Positions 43,300 to 55,565 of a stretch of DNA of 64,000 bases are shown here, piece by piece. The stretch is from Atherinomorus stipes. Its lineage: Eukaryota; Chordata; Actinopteri; Atheriniformes; Atherinidae. The stretch's first letter is position 1. Each line of letters opens with the position of its first letter. Where the stretch lies: positions 787,992-851,991 of the forward strand of contig JALJCO010003062.1 in assembly GCA_023101725.1 (NCBI GenBank), given 5' to 3'. A program made the translations under genes and the position numbers. The notes under the pieces are model-generated. The model worked only from the letters and a program-made list of their open reading frames with translations. It did not search any database and was not told where the DNA came from.

Positions 43300-44185
43300 T
43301 CCAAGCGGCCAGGGTTGGATCTACCACTGCCTGTTACAGAGCTAAGGGGTTGGGTTTTCAGCATTGGTGCGAAGAGAGGAAAGTTGATCCACTGACATGT
43401 TCAATGGGAGACATTCTATCCTTTTTTCTACAGTTTTGGTTGATAGAGGGCTGTCTCACACGACTGTTGGTCACATTGCAGCCATCTCATCATGCCACGA
43501 AGGGTTTGGCGTAGGTCCAGTCTTCGCCCACCCTCTGGTAAAATTGTTCCTGCAGGGAGTCAGAAGGCTATGACCACTGGTGAGCATTTCTGTACCTCAG
43601 TGGGAGTTGACGTTAGTGCTTGATGGCCTCACAAGGGACCCCTGAGCCTTTGGAACGCTCCTCCTTTGGGACACTGTCACTCAAGACAGCGTTGCTTCTT
43701 GTTCTTATGTCAGTCAAGAGAGTGAGCGAATTGTGTGCCCTGCCAGTCCACCAGAGTTTTTTACTCCTTTGTGGGGACTGCAGTGGTGCTGCCCTAAGAC
43801 CAAACCCCTTCTTTGTTCCTAGAACAAAAGGAGCTCATTTCAGTCCAGAAACATCCAACTGGAGGCTTTTCACCCTCCCTCTCTTCTAGGGAGGTGAAAC
43901 TGCATCTCCTATGCCCTGTGTGTGCGTTGACATGCTTGTCAACCAGACGGCCACTGTCAAGAACACCAGTTGTTTCTGACGGGATGGCTGACAGAGCCCT
44001 GTCCAGGAAACGATTGGCAAGGAGGCTGTGTAATGTATTTTCTCACCCTACACTCGAGCACTGTGGTCCAGGCGCACTCCACAGTGTGGCGACGTCTACG
44101 GCTCTTTTCAGTGGTGCGAGTGTTGAGGACGTACGAAGGGATCGTGGTCTTCACCCTGCTCGTTCATAAGGTTCTATCTCTTGGA
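43300..44185 (+). pseudogene. DIRS tyrosine-recombinase relic
   Basis: Segments in changing frames read GFQHWCEERKVDPLTCSMGD, LSLKTALLLVLMSVKRVSEL, ALRPNPFFVPRTKG and ALSRKRLARRL. They follow the order of the core-binding and catalytic parts of the DIRS tyrosine recombinase. At least three frame changes are needed to follow it. The catalytic tyrosine region is not clear. This enzyme would normally integrate the circular DNA copy of the element; this copy cannot. Confidence 0.75.
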
Positions 44186-44561
44186 TGTGTCAGGCTCCTT
44201 CTCCAGGTCTGTGCTCATCGCAGAGTCACAGGAGCTGTGAGAGGAAGGGTGTGTCAAGTATCTGCAATGCTTGACCCCCACAGGGTGTAAGGCACCTGCA
44301 TTGGTCTGTGCTCTGCTGGACATGGTCAATGAGGTGTACAGGTGGTTACGGGTGAGACCCCTGCGAGGTTAGGCCACAACTTCACCCAGCCTACCTAGGT
44401 GTTGCTAATTGGCCTGAAGTTGGACCTGTTGCCACTCCATACGTGGCTAAGATTAATAAAGTGGTGACTGGGTTTTGGTGCCTAATCTGTAGCTGGCGTG
44501 GTCAGCATGCGGAGCCTCTCCCACGGCAGGGAGTACATACAGTATATCGTGCTTCGCCTAC

Positions 44562-44861
44562 TGTACCCATAGAGTCCAGTAGAGTACAAAGCCTGTGTGA
44601 GATATAACGAAGGTTACAATATTGTAACCCTAGTTATATTAACATAGGCGGAGCCCTCTACACAGGGCTGAAGCTTGGTGGAATGAGGGCAGCCGGTGGT
44701 GCACCTGCCTTTATAGGTAGACGCCCTACTGGCCGGCTACGTACATGAAAATTTCTGTTGGCCATCGCGTGCACACGACTGAAGGCGAGTTGTACCCATA
44801 AAGTCCAGTAGAGGGCGAAGCCGGTGTTAATATAACTAGGAACAATATTGTAACCTTAGTT
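44562..44861 (+). repeat. Split direct repeat of the DIRS element
   Basis: TGTACCCATAGAGTCCAGTA (44562 on) and TGTACCCATAAAGTCCAGTA (44791 on) begin two similar 70-75 bp blocks. Each ends with AATATTGTAACC and TAGTT. Direct repeats downstream of the recombinase gene are expected for DIRS/Ngaro-group elements. Indels have blurred them. Confidence 0.7.
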
Positions 44862-44870
44862 TCACCCCAT

Positions 44871-45985
44871 CAAGGCCAAGTTCTTCATAGGAGAAATGTC
44901 ACTTTCATAAAAATAAATTGCTACTGTAGGATACCCTGATAAATGAAACAAAAACATTATTGTAGCTTGGCTCATGTTGAAATCAGGTTTTTTTCTTACC
45001 AATCTGAATTTTAAAGAGTAATGCAAAAGTGCTTACAACTTTTATCATGAGATGAGCTTCAATTTAGCCAAAAAGCAGAATCTAACAGAGGGGGGTATCC
45101 AACTAAAGTAGTGTTTTACAAACATTTAACCAAGTGTTCATGGAAACTCGTCATTTGACTCAGCTCCTTTTAATCCCAACAGGAAGATAAAAAGATACTT
45201 TTCTGTCTTTTTGTAAAATCCTCGCCTCATTCTTCTTATGACTTCACAATGAATCTCAAAATAGCCTCAATAAGTTCCACAACTTGAATGATTAAAAAAA
45301 CAGAAAACACATTTACCAGAGATCAAGAACACATTCTGGTCAAGAACTCACATTTCAGTCTGCAGTAAGTTAGGCTGACCACCACTTCATGTTGCCACAA
45401 CCAACAGGGCAAATGTGACATCACATAAATAAAGACTGCACATGTGGCATCACCAGGGCTTTTTTCACCCTGTTGTTAATATTTTATGTTCCTATCGACC
45501 ATTTATTTTTAAGACAGAGGAAAAGAAAAGGTCACCAGTCATGTCTTCTTTTTTATATATATCTCACAGCAGACCCCCCCCCCCCCCCCCCCCATCTATC
45601 AATCTAAAGAACAATAATCAATGAGATAAAAATGTTCGAAAAAAAGTATACAGTCATCCACAAAATTATCCATACCCACCAACCGAACGTCTGCGTAACA
45701 CACTCGTCATGCCCACAAAAAATAAAATTAAATATAAAAAAAATCCCTTCACTACCCTGCGATCTGCCAACACCTATATAATCTACTGTTCGGTGTTTGT
45801 TTTTTTTCCTCCACAAAGCAAGTGGGGCTGCAGCTGCTGCAGGACAAGTGAAAGGCAGCTCTTCTTGTTAGGAAAAGTGGACACCGTGTCCAGAGAAACT
45901 TGAATCTGTGCATCCTGTACAAACACACATATTCACCATGTCGATGTTGCCAAAATCTCAGATAAAACCTGCCGTTCTGCCATAA
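44871..45985. other. No gene recognised; poly-C run
   Basis: AT-rich sequence with a C run of about 20 at 45573-45592. No supportable gene, RNA or transposon end was found. Confidence 0.5.
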
Positions 45986-45989
45986 ACTG

Positions 45990-48697
45990 CCCAGATGGCA
46001 AATGGACGGCGCCGCAGATCCGTGACAGCTGCACTGTCACATTGCTAAATTGCTAAAGGATCCACCTTCCGGAGTCATATAAGAGTCCACTTGCACAGCG
46101 GGGCGGATCCGCCGCTGATCCGAATTTTGATTGGAATTTCTGATGTTAGGCGGAGCACAGGCGGAGCTCAAGCTGTCGCTGCACCTTTGTCCCGGATCCG
46201 CGGTGAATCCGTTCATGATCCTGTGATTCAGCGGCAGGTCCAGTATGGACTCGTTATATGGCTGGATTTATAACCCCTGCCCTTCAGGCAACAAAATTAT
46301 GCCAAATAATCTACATTAAATGAGACTGTGGAACAATGTATAGTTTTAAAACTTTATATTTATAAAGAGTTCAATACAGTATAACCGTGAACATGAACAG
46401 TTACAGTATATATCTGGTGCAGATCTCCTTGGACGACTTCTGTCCGCAGCCAAACTGAACGCGGCTGCTGTTGCGCATCATTCCCTCCTCCGTCTTTACA
46501 GACGTGGTTCCTCCAGACAGCATCTAAAACCACACAAACACACAGCCCCGCTTGGTTATTGCCATGTCGACAAGTTGTCTCCATTCCCTCTGTGCCGACA
46601 ATAATGAACGTTTTTTTTGGTGATGATGAATAAGCTTTATTGTTCATGTGGACATGCCCCTCGTTGTCTACCAGAAAATAAATTGAATCCCCCTAGTCTG
46701 ACAACTCTTAACCACAGCTGATGTAGCAGTGAAAGTGTTTGATTAAATTGACGCCCTTATACCAGTAGAAAAGTACTTTACCCATTTAATACGTGATCCG
46801 ACAGCCTACTTAAAGTAGGATCCTAAGCAAAACCTCGAAGTCCATTTTTAAAATGTCGTGATCTTGCTAACAACAGCTAAAACATACGGAGATCAGGTTC
46901 TGAAAAGGTTTCGTCAGAGTTTTTTATGTGAATAGGCTTATTATAGTTTGAAAAGTAACCCTCTCTCTAGTGTCTATGGCAATTATCATTCAAAGGCTGG
47001 ATAAATAACCAAAAACTACCTATGTTAGTACATTCACGTCACTTCACATTAACTTTATATTCCTCATTCATGTCATCCAAATAAAATTACACGAGTTGAT
47101 CCAGCAATTATTCATGAAAGCTTTCACATCGTCATTCATCCTCAAGTAAAAGTAAAATCCACATTTACAATACTTACATTTGTCTGCGGACAACAGAGAT
47201 TCATAAACAAACTGGGACTGTAGTCCTCTTCGTCTTTTTGGTAAACTCTTTTTTTTAAACAAACTCTCGCCTCGTAAAATCTGATCCGCCGAGGATCCAC
47301 AGTGAGTCCGTATAGGGCTACGTTCACACTGCAGGTCTTAATGCTCAATTCCGATTTTTTTGTCAGATCCGATCTTTTCGTGTGGGTGTTCACATTACAT
47401 TTCTAAATGTGGCCTGTCGCCGATTGCAATATGAACAGCTCATGCTTCTGAAGTGACACGCATGCTCAGTTAAACATGAATGACATCACGCACATAACGG
47501 TGGTCATGGAAACCAATGCAAACAAACATGGAGGTTACCGGCATTGCGGACTCACGTTGAAAGCAATTTGTGGCGGCAGTCGGCAAATGTATGAGCGGGT
47601 TTTGTGACGACTGAGGAAGAAGAGAAACGCATTTGTGATGACGTCTGTGTGGAACAGTTGCTGCTTCATGTGTAGGAGTGTGTAGCTGCAGAGGAGTGTG
47701 TGGATGCAGCGTCGGAGCAGGATGGTGGATGAGGATGTTTCGGATCAGATGTTCTGAGGGAATCATATCTCTTCACAGATATGATGTCACCAAGCACTTC
47801 AGCTGCGGTGGAAATAAACTCATATATCACAGTGATCAGCTGATTAGCCTACTGAGCGCGCGCGAGGGGGGGGGGGGGCGTTATGCTGGAGAGAAGCGGC
47901 TTTATTTCAATTCTGCACATTTATCACCGCGATTCTTCTCTCTACCTGCTGCGGGGAACGTGCCTTTAAGCCGGACACATTTCACACACACCTTTCCTCT
48001 TCTGGCCTCATCATCAGCAACGCGCTTCCCCCGCGCGTGCACACCGTCTCACTCACCTTCACACACTGAGTTGCTGGACCACAAAAAAGTTTCCCCCAAC
48101 ACTTTCATTAGTTTCCAGGTTGACGTTCAATCAGAGCCAGAAAAATACGATTTAACTGTTCAGTCCATTGTTTACATTCCGTTTCTGTCTCATCTGGTGC
48201 AGAAATAAGGACGTCTGTCTCGATCTCAGAGAAGAGGTCGGATAAAATGCGACATGCCCGTACAGACTGCAGTCGCTTCAACACAGATCGGATATGTATC
48301 CGATTTAATACCACATTTGAAAGTGGCCTGAATCCGATCCAGAAAAGTCAGATTCAATGCGACTTGCGCTGTTCACACAGTCAGAGGCAGATCGGATATG
48401 AGTCACATTTGAGCAAAAAGATCGGATTCAGGTCGCATTTACCTGCAGTGTGAACGTAGCCTAGATGACAATGAGACCCCACGTGGTGGCACTGGGGGAG
48501 AAACACTGCACCTCCTGTTTATTCGACTTGATCTGTATCCGCCGAGGGTCCGTGGTTTGACAGTCTGCTTTTCCCACGCTCAGCTGAGTGTTGGGCGGAG
48601 GTCAATTAGCGCTCTGACTGTCAGGCGGATCTGTGGACTTGAAGGCGGATCTGTGAACTTGAAGGCGGTTCAGCCGCGGAGTCCACTGCTATCTGGG
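45990..48697. mobile_element. DNA element with CCCAGATRGCA ends, carrying a nested MITE
   Basis: The left end CCCAGATGGCAAATGGACGG and the inverted right end CCCAGATAGCAGTGGACTCC are similar. Both flanks are rich in GGCGGATC/GATCCGCC motifs, which also occur at 46095-46230 and 47281-47300. A second element occupies 47313-48463. No transposase was recognised in 46270-47280 (the 95-codon minus frame at 46360-46647 has no domain). The target duplication is unclear, so the class is unassigned. Confidence 0.55.
47313..48463. mobile_element. MITE with TACGTTCACACTGCAGGT ends (1,151 bp)
   Basis: The left end TAGGGCTACGTTCACACTGC and the inverted right end TAGGCTACGTTCACACTGCA match over about 23 bp with one gap. 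AATCCGATCTTTT motifs repeat inside both ends. It lies inside the 45990-48697 element. A clear target duplication was not found. The 176-codon plus-strand frame at 47678-48208 has no recognisable domain. Confidence 0.75.
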
Positions 48698-49999
48698 TGA
48701 TCTGACAGCCGCTGGCTTTCGGACTTGTTTACCCTTAATGGCGTCATGTGTCACGTGGTTCAAAGAATCAGGTTTTTGAAGCAGTGCATCGCTAGCGAGC
48801 TAAGTCTAACTATATAAAAACATTTGCAAAACCTTTTCTTCATGTGACGTCTCGTAGACTTTTTAAAAACGGCTTATTGTGCAAATTCAACCTGAAAGAT
48901 ACTCTTTAAGATGGTTTCAATGCAGTTTTTCATGTAGTGTCACTTCATCCTCTGTACTTCTGACTACGTTACATAGAACTGTTATCTCGATGGCTGGCTC
49001 TGAAAGTTCTGTGGAAACTAGGTCAAAGTTTAACTATTTTGAACTTTGAGCGCGGCGGCAAGTCTCAGCGGTGTGCAACGCCGAGGGTAGCTGTACCCCT
49101 TAGTTGGTCGTCATTGCTCTCCATAGGAAAACAATGAGACAGCTCGTGCAAAGCATGTTTACCCCTGTTTAAGTGGCTTTGGGCTTTTCATCTTTTGCCT
49201 CCCTATGCACTGACATGATCTGTGAAACATTTACTGTCTTTAAAAACACAATGTTTACTTAGTTACTGAACTTCTTGTGGGTGAGTAGCTCTGACTTCCC
49301 TTTATTCCTGTTAAGCTGCACAAATAACTTCCTAACCTGTCACGCAAACAGTGGTGTTCATACATTTCAAGGTTGATATAATCTGGATCAATAAACTCTC
49401 AAGTCACACAAAAACAAATGTGTCACAGCGGACTTAGATAATGATCAGGGTTGATCTCCCATCGTCCCAAGAGGGCATGCTTGTTTTTCAAATGTGCATG
49501 TGTGTGTTTGTGGGGTATGTGTTCACATATACATCTGCAGGTGTGATTACTCACATATTCGGAACACAAAATATGACTAAGTTTAGTTTGAATTAAAGTT
49601 CATGCTTATTACTGGATATGTGGAGACGACAGTATTTTTAGAGAATTGGTGTGTTTGATTTTTAACAAAGCCATTGAGAACTTCACTTCTCTATTCTGGG
49701 CATAAAGTAAGTCAACATAGAAATATGAATTTGTAGAAGATAGAGTCTTGATCATGCATTTATATTAACAAGCAACTGAACAGGTAAACCTGATAAATTG
49801 CGCTGTCTGTACATTTAATCGCAAACAATGTTGTCTTGAAGAACAAATTAGCTCATCACACTTCTACCCAGCTGTAAAAGCCTTACACATAACAGAATTC
49901 TCTTGACTTGTGTGGTCTTACCCCACCAAATGTTCAGGTGCAAGATTTTTGTTGGGCTGATAAACCTGGAATAACCTGATTCCTCCATGAGCTTTTCTG
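48698..49999. other. No gene recognised
   Basis: About 1.3 kb of AT-rich sequence with no supportable gene, RNA or transposon end. Confidence 0.5.
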
Positions 50000-50127
50000 T
50001 TAAAGGCAGGGTAGGGGATCCTAAAAAACGGTTAGAGCAAGCTACATTTAAAGAATAACTTTCCGTTTTTTTTTTTGTTTTTGTTTTTTTTTTTTCAACC
50101 TGGACCTTATTTCTAGTTGTTTATACA

Positions 50128-53100
50128 CAGTGGCGGTGGGTCAATAGGGGGCGCTAGGGCGCCGCCCACCCATAAAATAATGACCAAGTTCAAGTCAAGC
50201 AACTCAATAATTATTAAATAAAACAATAACAATATGTTTTCCTCATATTGTATTGTGATAATGATAATCATGTATTGCAGTAGGTCTGGCATTACCCAAC
50301 CAATTTACGCCAGTGCTTGCCAATTATTATTATTAAGCCCTCCTCCAATTCAGGGGCGCCGATTACACTGAAGTGTATGAAAGCTATGAAACTTTTTGCT
50401 CCCGCCCAAGCAGATGGAGCTTTTCATTGGTGCATAAATAAAACACTTCTAGGGCGCATTTCGTGCGCCCAGGCCAATGGTGTTGTTTCCCCCGAATCGT
50501 TTAATCTTAACGTGATTGGACATTTACTCGAATTCAATACGTCAATCATCAGACCCCACACCTGCGCCAATTGACGCTCACAACCAGATAAAAGACGTCA
50601 CGCTAGCTGGAACTAGCAAACTCAGCATTGTGCATCATGGCAACTGCAGTAAAAGAAAACTCGGTGATTTCGTTACGCAGCAGACCCTTTTCCCGTCGGT
50701 CCGACGAAGAGAAGAGAAGGGTGAAGGACTTGGGACCTGACTGCCCAGATTTAAATATATCTCAGCAGTCAACAGATCGTGGGAGGACATACACCCGCAG
50801 CTTTTCCTCAAACGTATATACCAAACGGGACTGGCTAACTGGATGCCCAGTGAGTAATGCGTTGTTTTGTTTCCCCTGCCTGTTATTTCAAAGTCCTGGG
50901 ACCGAAATGTTATGGACCACAACGGGAATGAAGGACTTAAAACATTTGTCCGAAAAAGCAAAGAAACATGAATGTAGCCGCAGCCACCTTGACAGTAGCT
51001 TGAAGCTAAACTTTTTTGGAAGGCTTAGCATCGCCGAGCAGCTCAATGAAGGCTACAGGATTGGCATCAAGAAGCACAACGAAGAAGTGACAAGAAATAG
51101 ACACATCCTCTCAAGAATTATTGACTGCGTAAAGTTTTGTGGTGCTTTTGAGTTGGCTTTGCGTGGCCATGACGAGAGCGAGAGCTCTGATAACCCAGGG
51201 ATATTCCGTGGCTTGGTGGACTTGGTAGCCTCACTAGACAACGCTTTGAGAGAGCATCTTGAGAACGCGACTGTGTTCAAAGGGACATCAAAGACAGTCC
51301 AGAATGAGCTTCTTGACTGCATGTTGTCAGTTGTGAGGGAACAGATGATCGAAGAAGCCCAGAAAAGTGATTTTCTGTCAATACAGGCAGACGAAACAAT
51401 GGACATTAGCACCCAGAACCAACTCGTGCTTGTGCTCCGTTACATTGATGACAAAAACACCGTGCAGGAACGATTTTGAGTTCATACCTCTGCAGTCAGC
51501 AACAGCTGAGTCCATTGCTACAGCATTAAGTGAACGTCTTGCTGCAATACTTCCTGATGGACAGAAGAACAAACTCATCTGCCAGGCATATGATGGAGCG
51601 AGTGTAATGAGGGGTGCGACTTCAGGTGTTCAGCGAAGAATACAGGATGAATATCCACATGCGCACTACATCCATTGCTATGCCCACCAACTTAATCTGA
51701 TAATGCAACAGGCTGCCTCTCACATTTCAGCAGTGAGGATTTTTTTTTCTGATCTTGGTGGGTTTGCAAGTTTTTTTTCAAGATCCCCAAAGCGCATGAG
51801 TGTCCTTGATGATACAGTGGCTCACAGACTGCCAACATCCAGTCGTGTAAGATGGAACTTTCACAGCCGGGCAGTCAATACTGTGTTTGAGCACAGAGAA
51901 GACCTCATTGAATGCTTCAGCAGAATTCGAGCATCCAGAGACTTTGACGACAACACCATCAAAGAAGCAGGAGGACACATTAGGCTCCTGGAAGATCCTG
52001 ACTTTATTTTTTTTCTTCAACTGTTCCATCACATCATGCCGCATGTGGATTTCCTTTACGCCAAGCTCCAGAAGAGAAACATTGATGCAGTTCACATCAA
52101 TGAATGCATTCAGCAGTTTCAAGAGAGCATACAGCAAACAAGGTATTTGTGATATTATTATGATTATGTTCTTATCTTCTAGAGAATATTAACTATAAGA
52201 CTAACCAAAATTATTTTTGTTCATAGAGATTCAATCGACACAATGGTGGCAGAGCGAAACAGTGTGTCTGAGCCACCGAGGAAGCGCCGAGTTGTTGGGG
52301 AAAAAGACCACAGTAGGATTGCTGCAGAGGTGAGTCTGTTGTAGAACTTGTTACCCCTGTTTCAGTGAAGTTGTTTATGTTATAAATCTTTATTTTATTT
52401 ATGTACAGCACTTTGTTTCAACACTTTGTTCCAACACTTTGTATTGGGGTGCTTTTATATACAAAGTTTGTATGGTAAAAACGCACCTATCTTTAAAGCA
52501 TCTTTACTTTTCCTCAATATTCCTATGCCGTTACATTTTGCAATAAAATAAGAAGTTCAGACCAGTTATAGAGAGGGGGGGGGGGGGCAACAGAAATTAC
52601 TAACATTGGGTAACCTGTGGGTAAGCCCTTTATGCCTGGTGTTGCAAATGTGAGACAAACCAATTCTGGCTTTTATTTTATTTATGAACACATAATTTAT
52701 TTCATAGATTTAATTTGTTTCTATTTACTATTTGTTTTTGTTTTCATACTGCTTATTTATATTGTATATTAACTTTTTTAGGTTTTTTTTTTTTATTGAT
52801 TTTTACAATTTAATTGTGTAATTGTACTGTAAATGGATTCAAGCATTAAGGAATAATTAGGAACTTAATTTACTAATTTCTCACATTTATTTTTCATCAC
52901 AGCAGATTTATGACAGTCTTAATAATGAAGTGTCTAGCTTATTTTAATTCAGCTATGGGCTTCTCACTTCAGACATGTGACTTCAGAATGGAATTTGCAA
53001 AAGTTGGTGTTGCCTACAGTAGGCCTGCAGAGGTGATATGGCATTCAAACATCTTTTTCTTATAATAAATTCTCTGTTTGTTTGTGTAGGTTTGTGATAC

Positions 53101-54152
53101 CATAATGGGACACACAAAAGAGCGTTTCACCTTCACGGACCACCTCATCAGTGCCACCTTGCTGCAGGCCAACAGGTTTGAAGAGTACCACAACACATTC
53201 CCTGAAGATGCACTGAAGTCAACCTTGAAAGCATATCCCATGCTGAATGGAAGTAAGCTGAGAACGGAGCTGAGTCTGATCTACAGCAAGGAGGAATTCA
53301 AGTCCTGCTGTGGTGCTGTGGACCTTTTTCACTTATTTGTGGAAAATAACCTGTCACAGGTATTTTCTGAGACCGTCACACTGCTCAAAATTATTATCAC
53401 CACACCCATGTCCACTGCAGAGGCTGAGAGGTGTTTTTCAACACTGAAGAGGGTGAAAACCTTCCTCAGGAACACCATGACTCAAGACAGGTTGAATGCC
53501 TTAGCCATGTTATCTATGGAGAAAAAGCTTGTGACCGAGATAACAGACTTTAATCAGAAAGTCATTGACAAATTTGCGAGCCAGAAAGACAGGAGAGCTA
53601 AATTTCTTTACAAGTAGTGGACATTACTGACTGGTATCTCTGTCCTTGTTGGTTAAAGTCAACTTCATGCCAATGTTTCTCTTTAGTATATTAATAGTTC
53701 ATCAGTTCCCAATGTCATTCTCTTAAATCTGTTAATAGTTGAACAATATCCATTACCTGTCTCTGATTGTATTGATGGTTTGAATTATTTAGTTGAACTA
53801 GTGCTATGGTGAACAAAACTACTCCTACTTCTTCTTATTATTACCATTATTATTACTGCTATTATTGTTATCATTAATGATTATTAATAAAGTAGCCTAC
53901 TTTTGAAAACTAATTTTCTGCCCCAAAACTTCATTGTTGATCAGCAATGTTCATTCTTTCTCTCTCATTTTGTTGATGGTTTAACAATGACATGGTGTAA
54001 CGGGTGCTCAAGTAGACTACTTATAAAATTCTATTCAACCTTAAAATTTATTTCAGATAATCACTTTCCAAGGTAGTTGTTGCATGGTGTTGATGGCGTG
54101 CCTTTTGACCTCTCACAAGCAACTGCGCCCTCTACAAATTTAATCACCACTG
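50128..54152 (+). mobile_element. Nearly intact hAT transposon (4,025 bp), perfect 8-bp duplication
   Basis: The ends are CAGTGGCGGTGGG and, inverted, CAGTGGTGATTAAA; both sides then carry AGGGGGCGC or AGAGGGCGC. The target duplication TTTATACA is exact (50120-50127 and 54153-54160). The host sequence on both sides is continuous with a related repeat at 58630-58735, confirming the boundaries. It carries one transposase gene of three exons. Confidence 0.93.
50637..53617 (+). pseudogene. hAT transposase (ZMYM1-like type), one frameshift
   Basis: Proposed exons are 50637-52142, 52227-52329 and 53090-53617, with GT-AG introns of 84 and 760 nt in agreeing phases. In order: a TTF-type zinc-finger part (RTYTRSFSSNVYTK, then ALFCFPCLLF); a DUF4371-like region with SIQADETMD (first acidic residue); ICQAYDGASVMRGA (second); YIHCYAHQLNLIMQQA; and the C-terminal dimerisation domain with TTPMSTAEAERCFSTLKRV (catalytic glutamate) and FLRNTMTQDRLNALAML. 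The protein would be about 710 residues. The only visible lesion is a loss of two bases in a T run at about 51473-51476, which stops the first frame at 51479. The exact start is unsure; the KRKLGDF frame just upstream may belong to it. It is otherwise well preserved. Confidence 0.88.
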
Positions 54153-54254
54153 TTTATACATGCATTTACTCACTGGTAACATTTCTGTATCACTTTGACT
54201 CCTTTGGAAGATATTACGCCCTTCGAGGTACATCCAGTGTAATGGCGGAGACGG

Positions 54255-54582
54255 GGCAGCCTCTCAGGCATTATCTGCAGCAAAACTCCTTCATTTCACC
54301 AATTATTTAAGTAGAATGAACAAACGAACGAGTACTATTGTTCTGTGGGATCAGAGTTTCACAAATCGTGTTTTGCTGTTCTTTGGGTAGCGAGCCACTC
54401 GTCTCAGCTGTACTACGGAAGCACGCATTGTGAACGCGCGGCCCCAAAAAGTGTGTGGAACACCCTGATAACTAATGTAAAGCTAAATCTGGACTCACAG
54501 GACAATAGTGCTGTTCATTCTTCTTAAAGTATTGGTGAAAATGAAGGAGTTTTTGCTGCAGATAATGCCTTAGAAGCTGCCC
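54255..54582. repeat. Inverted repeat, 70-bp arms
   Basis: The arms at 54255-54321 and 54512-54582 are inverted copies with few differences (GCATTATCTGCAGCAAAACT against its complement). The loop of about 190 bp is non-coding. It belongs to the TTAA-flanked element. Confidence 0.85.
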
Positions 54583-54747
54583 CATCAGTCCTTCTCATTT
54601 TGACGTAGCCTAAATCCTTTTAGGTTTTTTTTTGGCTGCATATTGCCTTGGGAAACCTGGAATCGATCTCCCCAACTTCTGGATGACGAACAACTGCTCT
54701 GTGTCCTAGTCTATTCCTTGACAGCTGCTATCATGCAACGATTAGAG

Positions 54748-55565
54748 CAGAGGTGTCAAACTCATTTTAGTTCAGGGGCCACATACGGCGCAATTTCATC
54801 TCAAGTGGGCTGGACTGGGAAAATTATCAGACAATAACCCATAAATAACAAAAACTACAAATGTTTCTCTTTATTTTTCAAGATGTTTATATTTAATAAA
54901 CTTTCCTTTCAGAAAAAATAACATGAAATTTATTGAGGAATATAAGTGGTTTCAACAATATTTAGCCTCATTTGATCAGATATTTTCTTTATTCATTTTA
55001 TGTATTAATTTCAGTCAACATTTTATTGTATATATAGCAAAATATTCATATACATTTTAATATAAACTCATAAATATGAATTTATAAAATACATTTTCCC
55101 TTAAAACTTCCCAAATTTTGAATATTTTTAAGATATGAATTTTTATATTTTTACTTTTATTATTATCATCTTATTCAAATACGACTCTACATGTTCATTG
55201 TAACTTACGGATCACAATGGATCTACAAAATCACTTACTGTAATATTGAATCACAGGTATCTGGAACTAAAAGAATACTGTATTTCACATTATGATTGGG
55301 GACTTTAAGAGAAATAGGATTTGCAAATGTGTGAAGTAATCCTGACCTCGTAATATAAACTATGAGGTCAGATCTGTAAAGTTTTATTCAAATACTTCAT
55401 ATTTAGACATTTACAAAGATTCCAAGCTCTGGTGGACCAATTAGAAAGTAATTAGAGTTTGTTTTATTGGTTTAAATATGACATTTAATAATTCACCTCG
55501 TGGGCCAAACTAGAACCCTCTGGCAGGCCGGTTTTGGCCCCCGGGCCTTATGTTTGACACCCCTG
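54748..55565. mobile_element. hAT-type MITE (818 bp) with 8-bp duplication
   Basis: The ends are CAGAGGTGTCAAACTCATTT and, inverted, CAGGGGTGTCAAACATAAGG. The perfect target duplication GATTAGAG lies at 54740-54747 and 55566-55573. Subterminal GGGGCCACAT and GGCCCCCGGGCC motifs are typical of Charlie-like hAT families. The interior is very AT-rich and non-coding. Confidence 0.93.

Larger units (their letters stand above)
42080..44870 (+). mobile_element. Decayed DIRS-type (tyrosine recombinase) retrotransposon
   Basis: In order: a gag-like segment (about 42090-42340, with LSLTALPNRDR-like motif), a reverse-transcriptase segment, a tyrosine-recombinase region, and non-coding sequence with a split direct repeat (44562-44637 and 44791-44861). 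This order fits DIRS elements of fish. Many stops, frameshifts and a large deletion between RT motif A and the recombinase show it is dead. Exact termini were not established. Confidence 0.75.

Noticed and set aside
47678..48208. 176-codon plus-strand frame
   Set aside because: It lies inside a MITE, has no recognisable domain, and carries low-complexity Ser/His-rich sequence.
52211..52411. Minus-strand 66-codon frame within the hAT transposon
   Set aside because: It is antisense to exon 2 and the second intron of the transposase and has no independent support.
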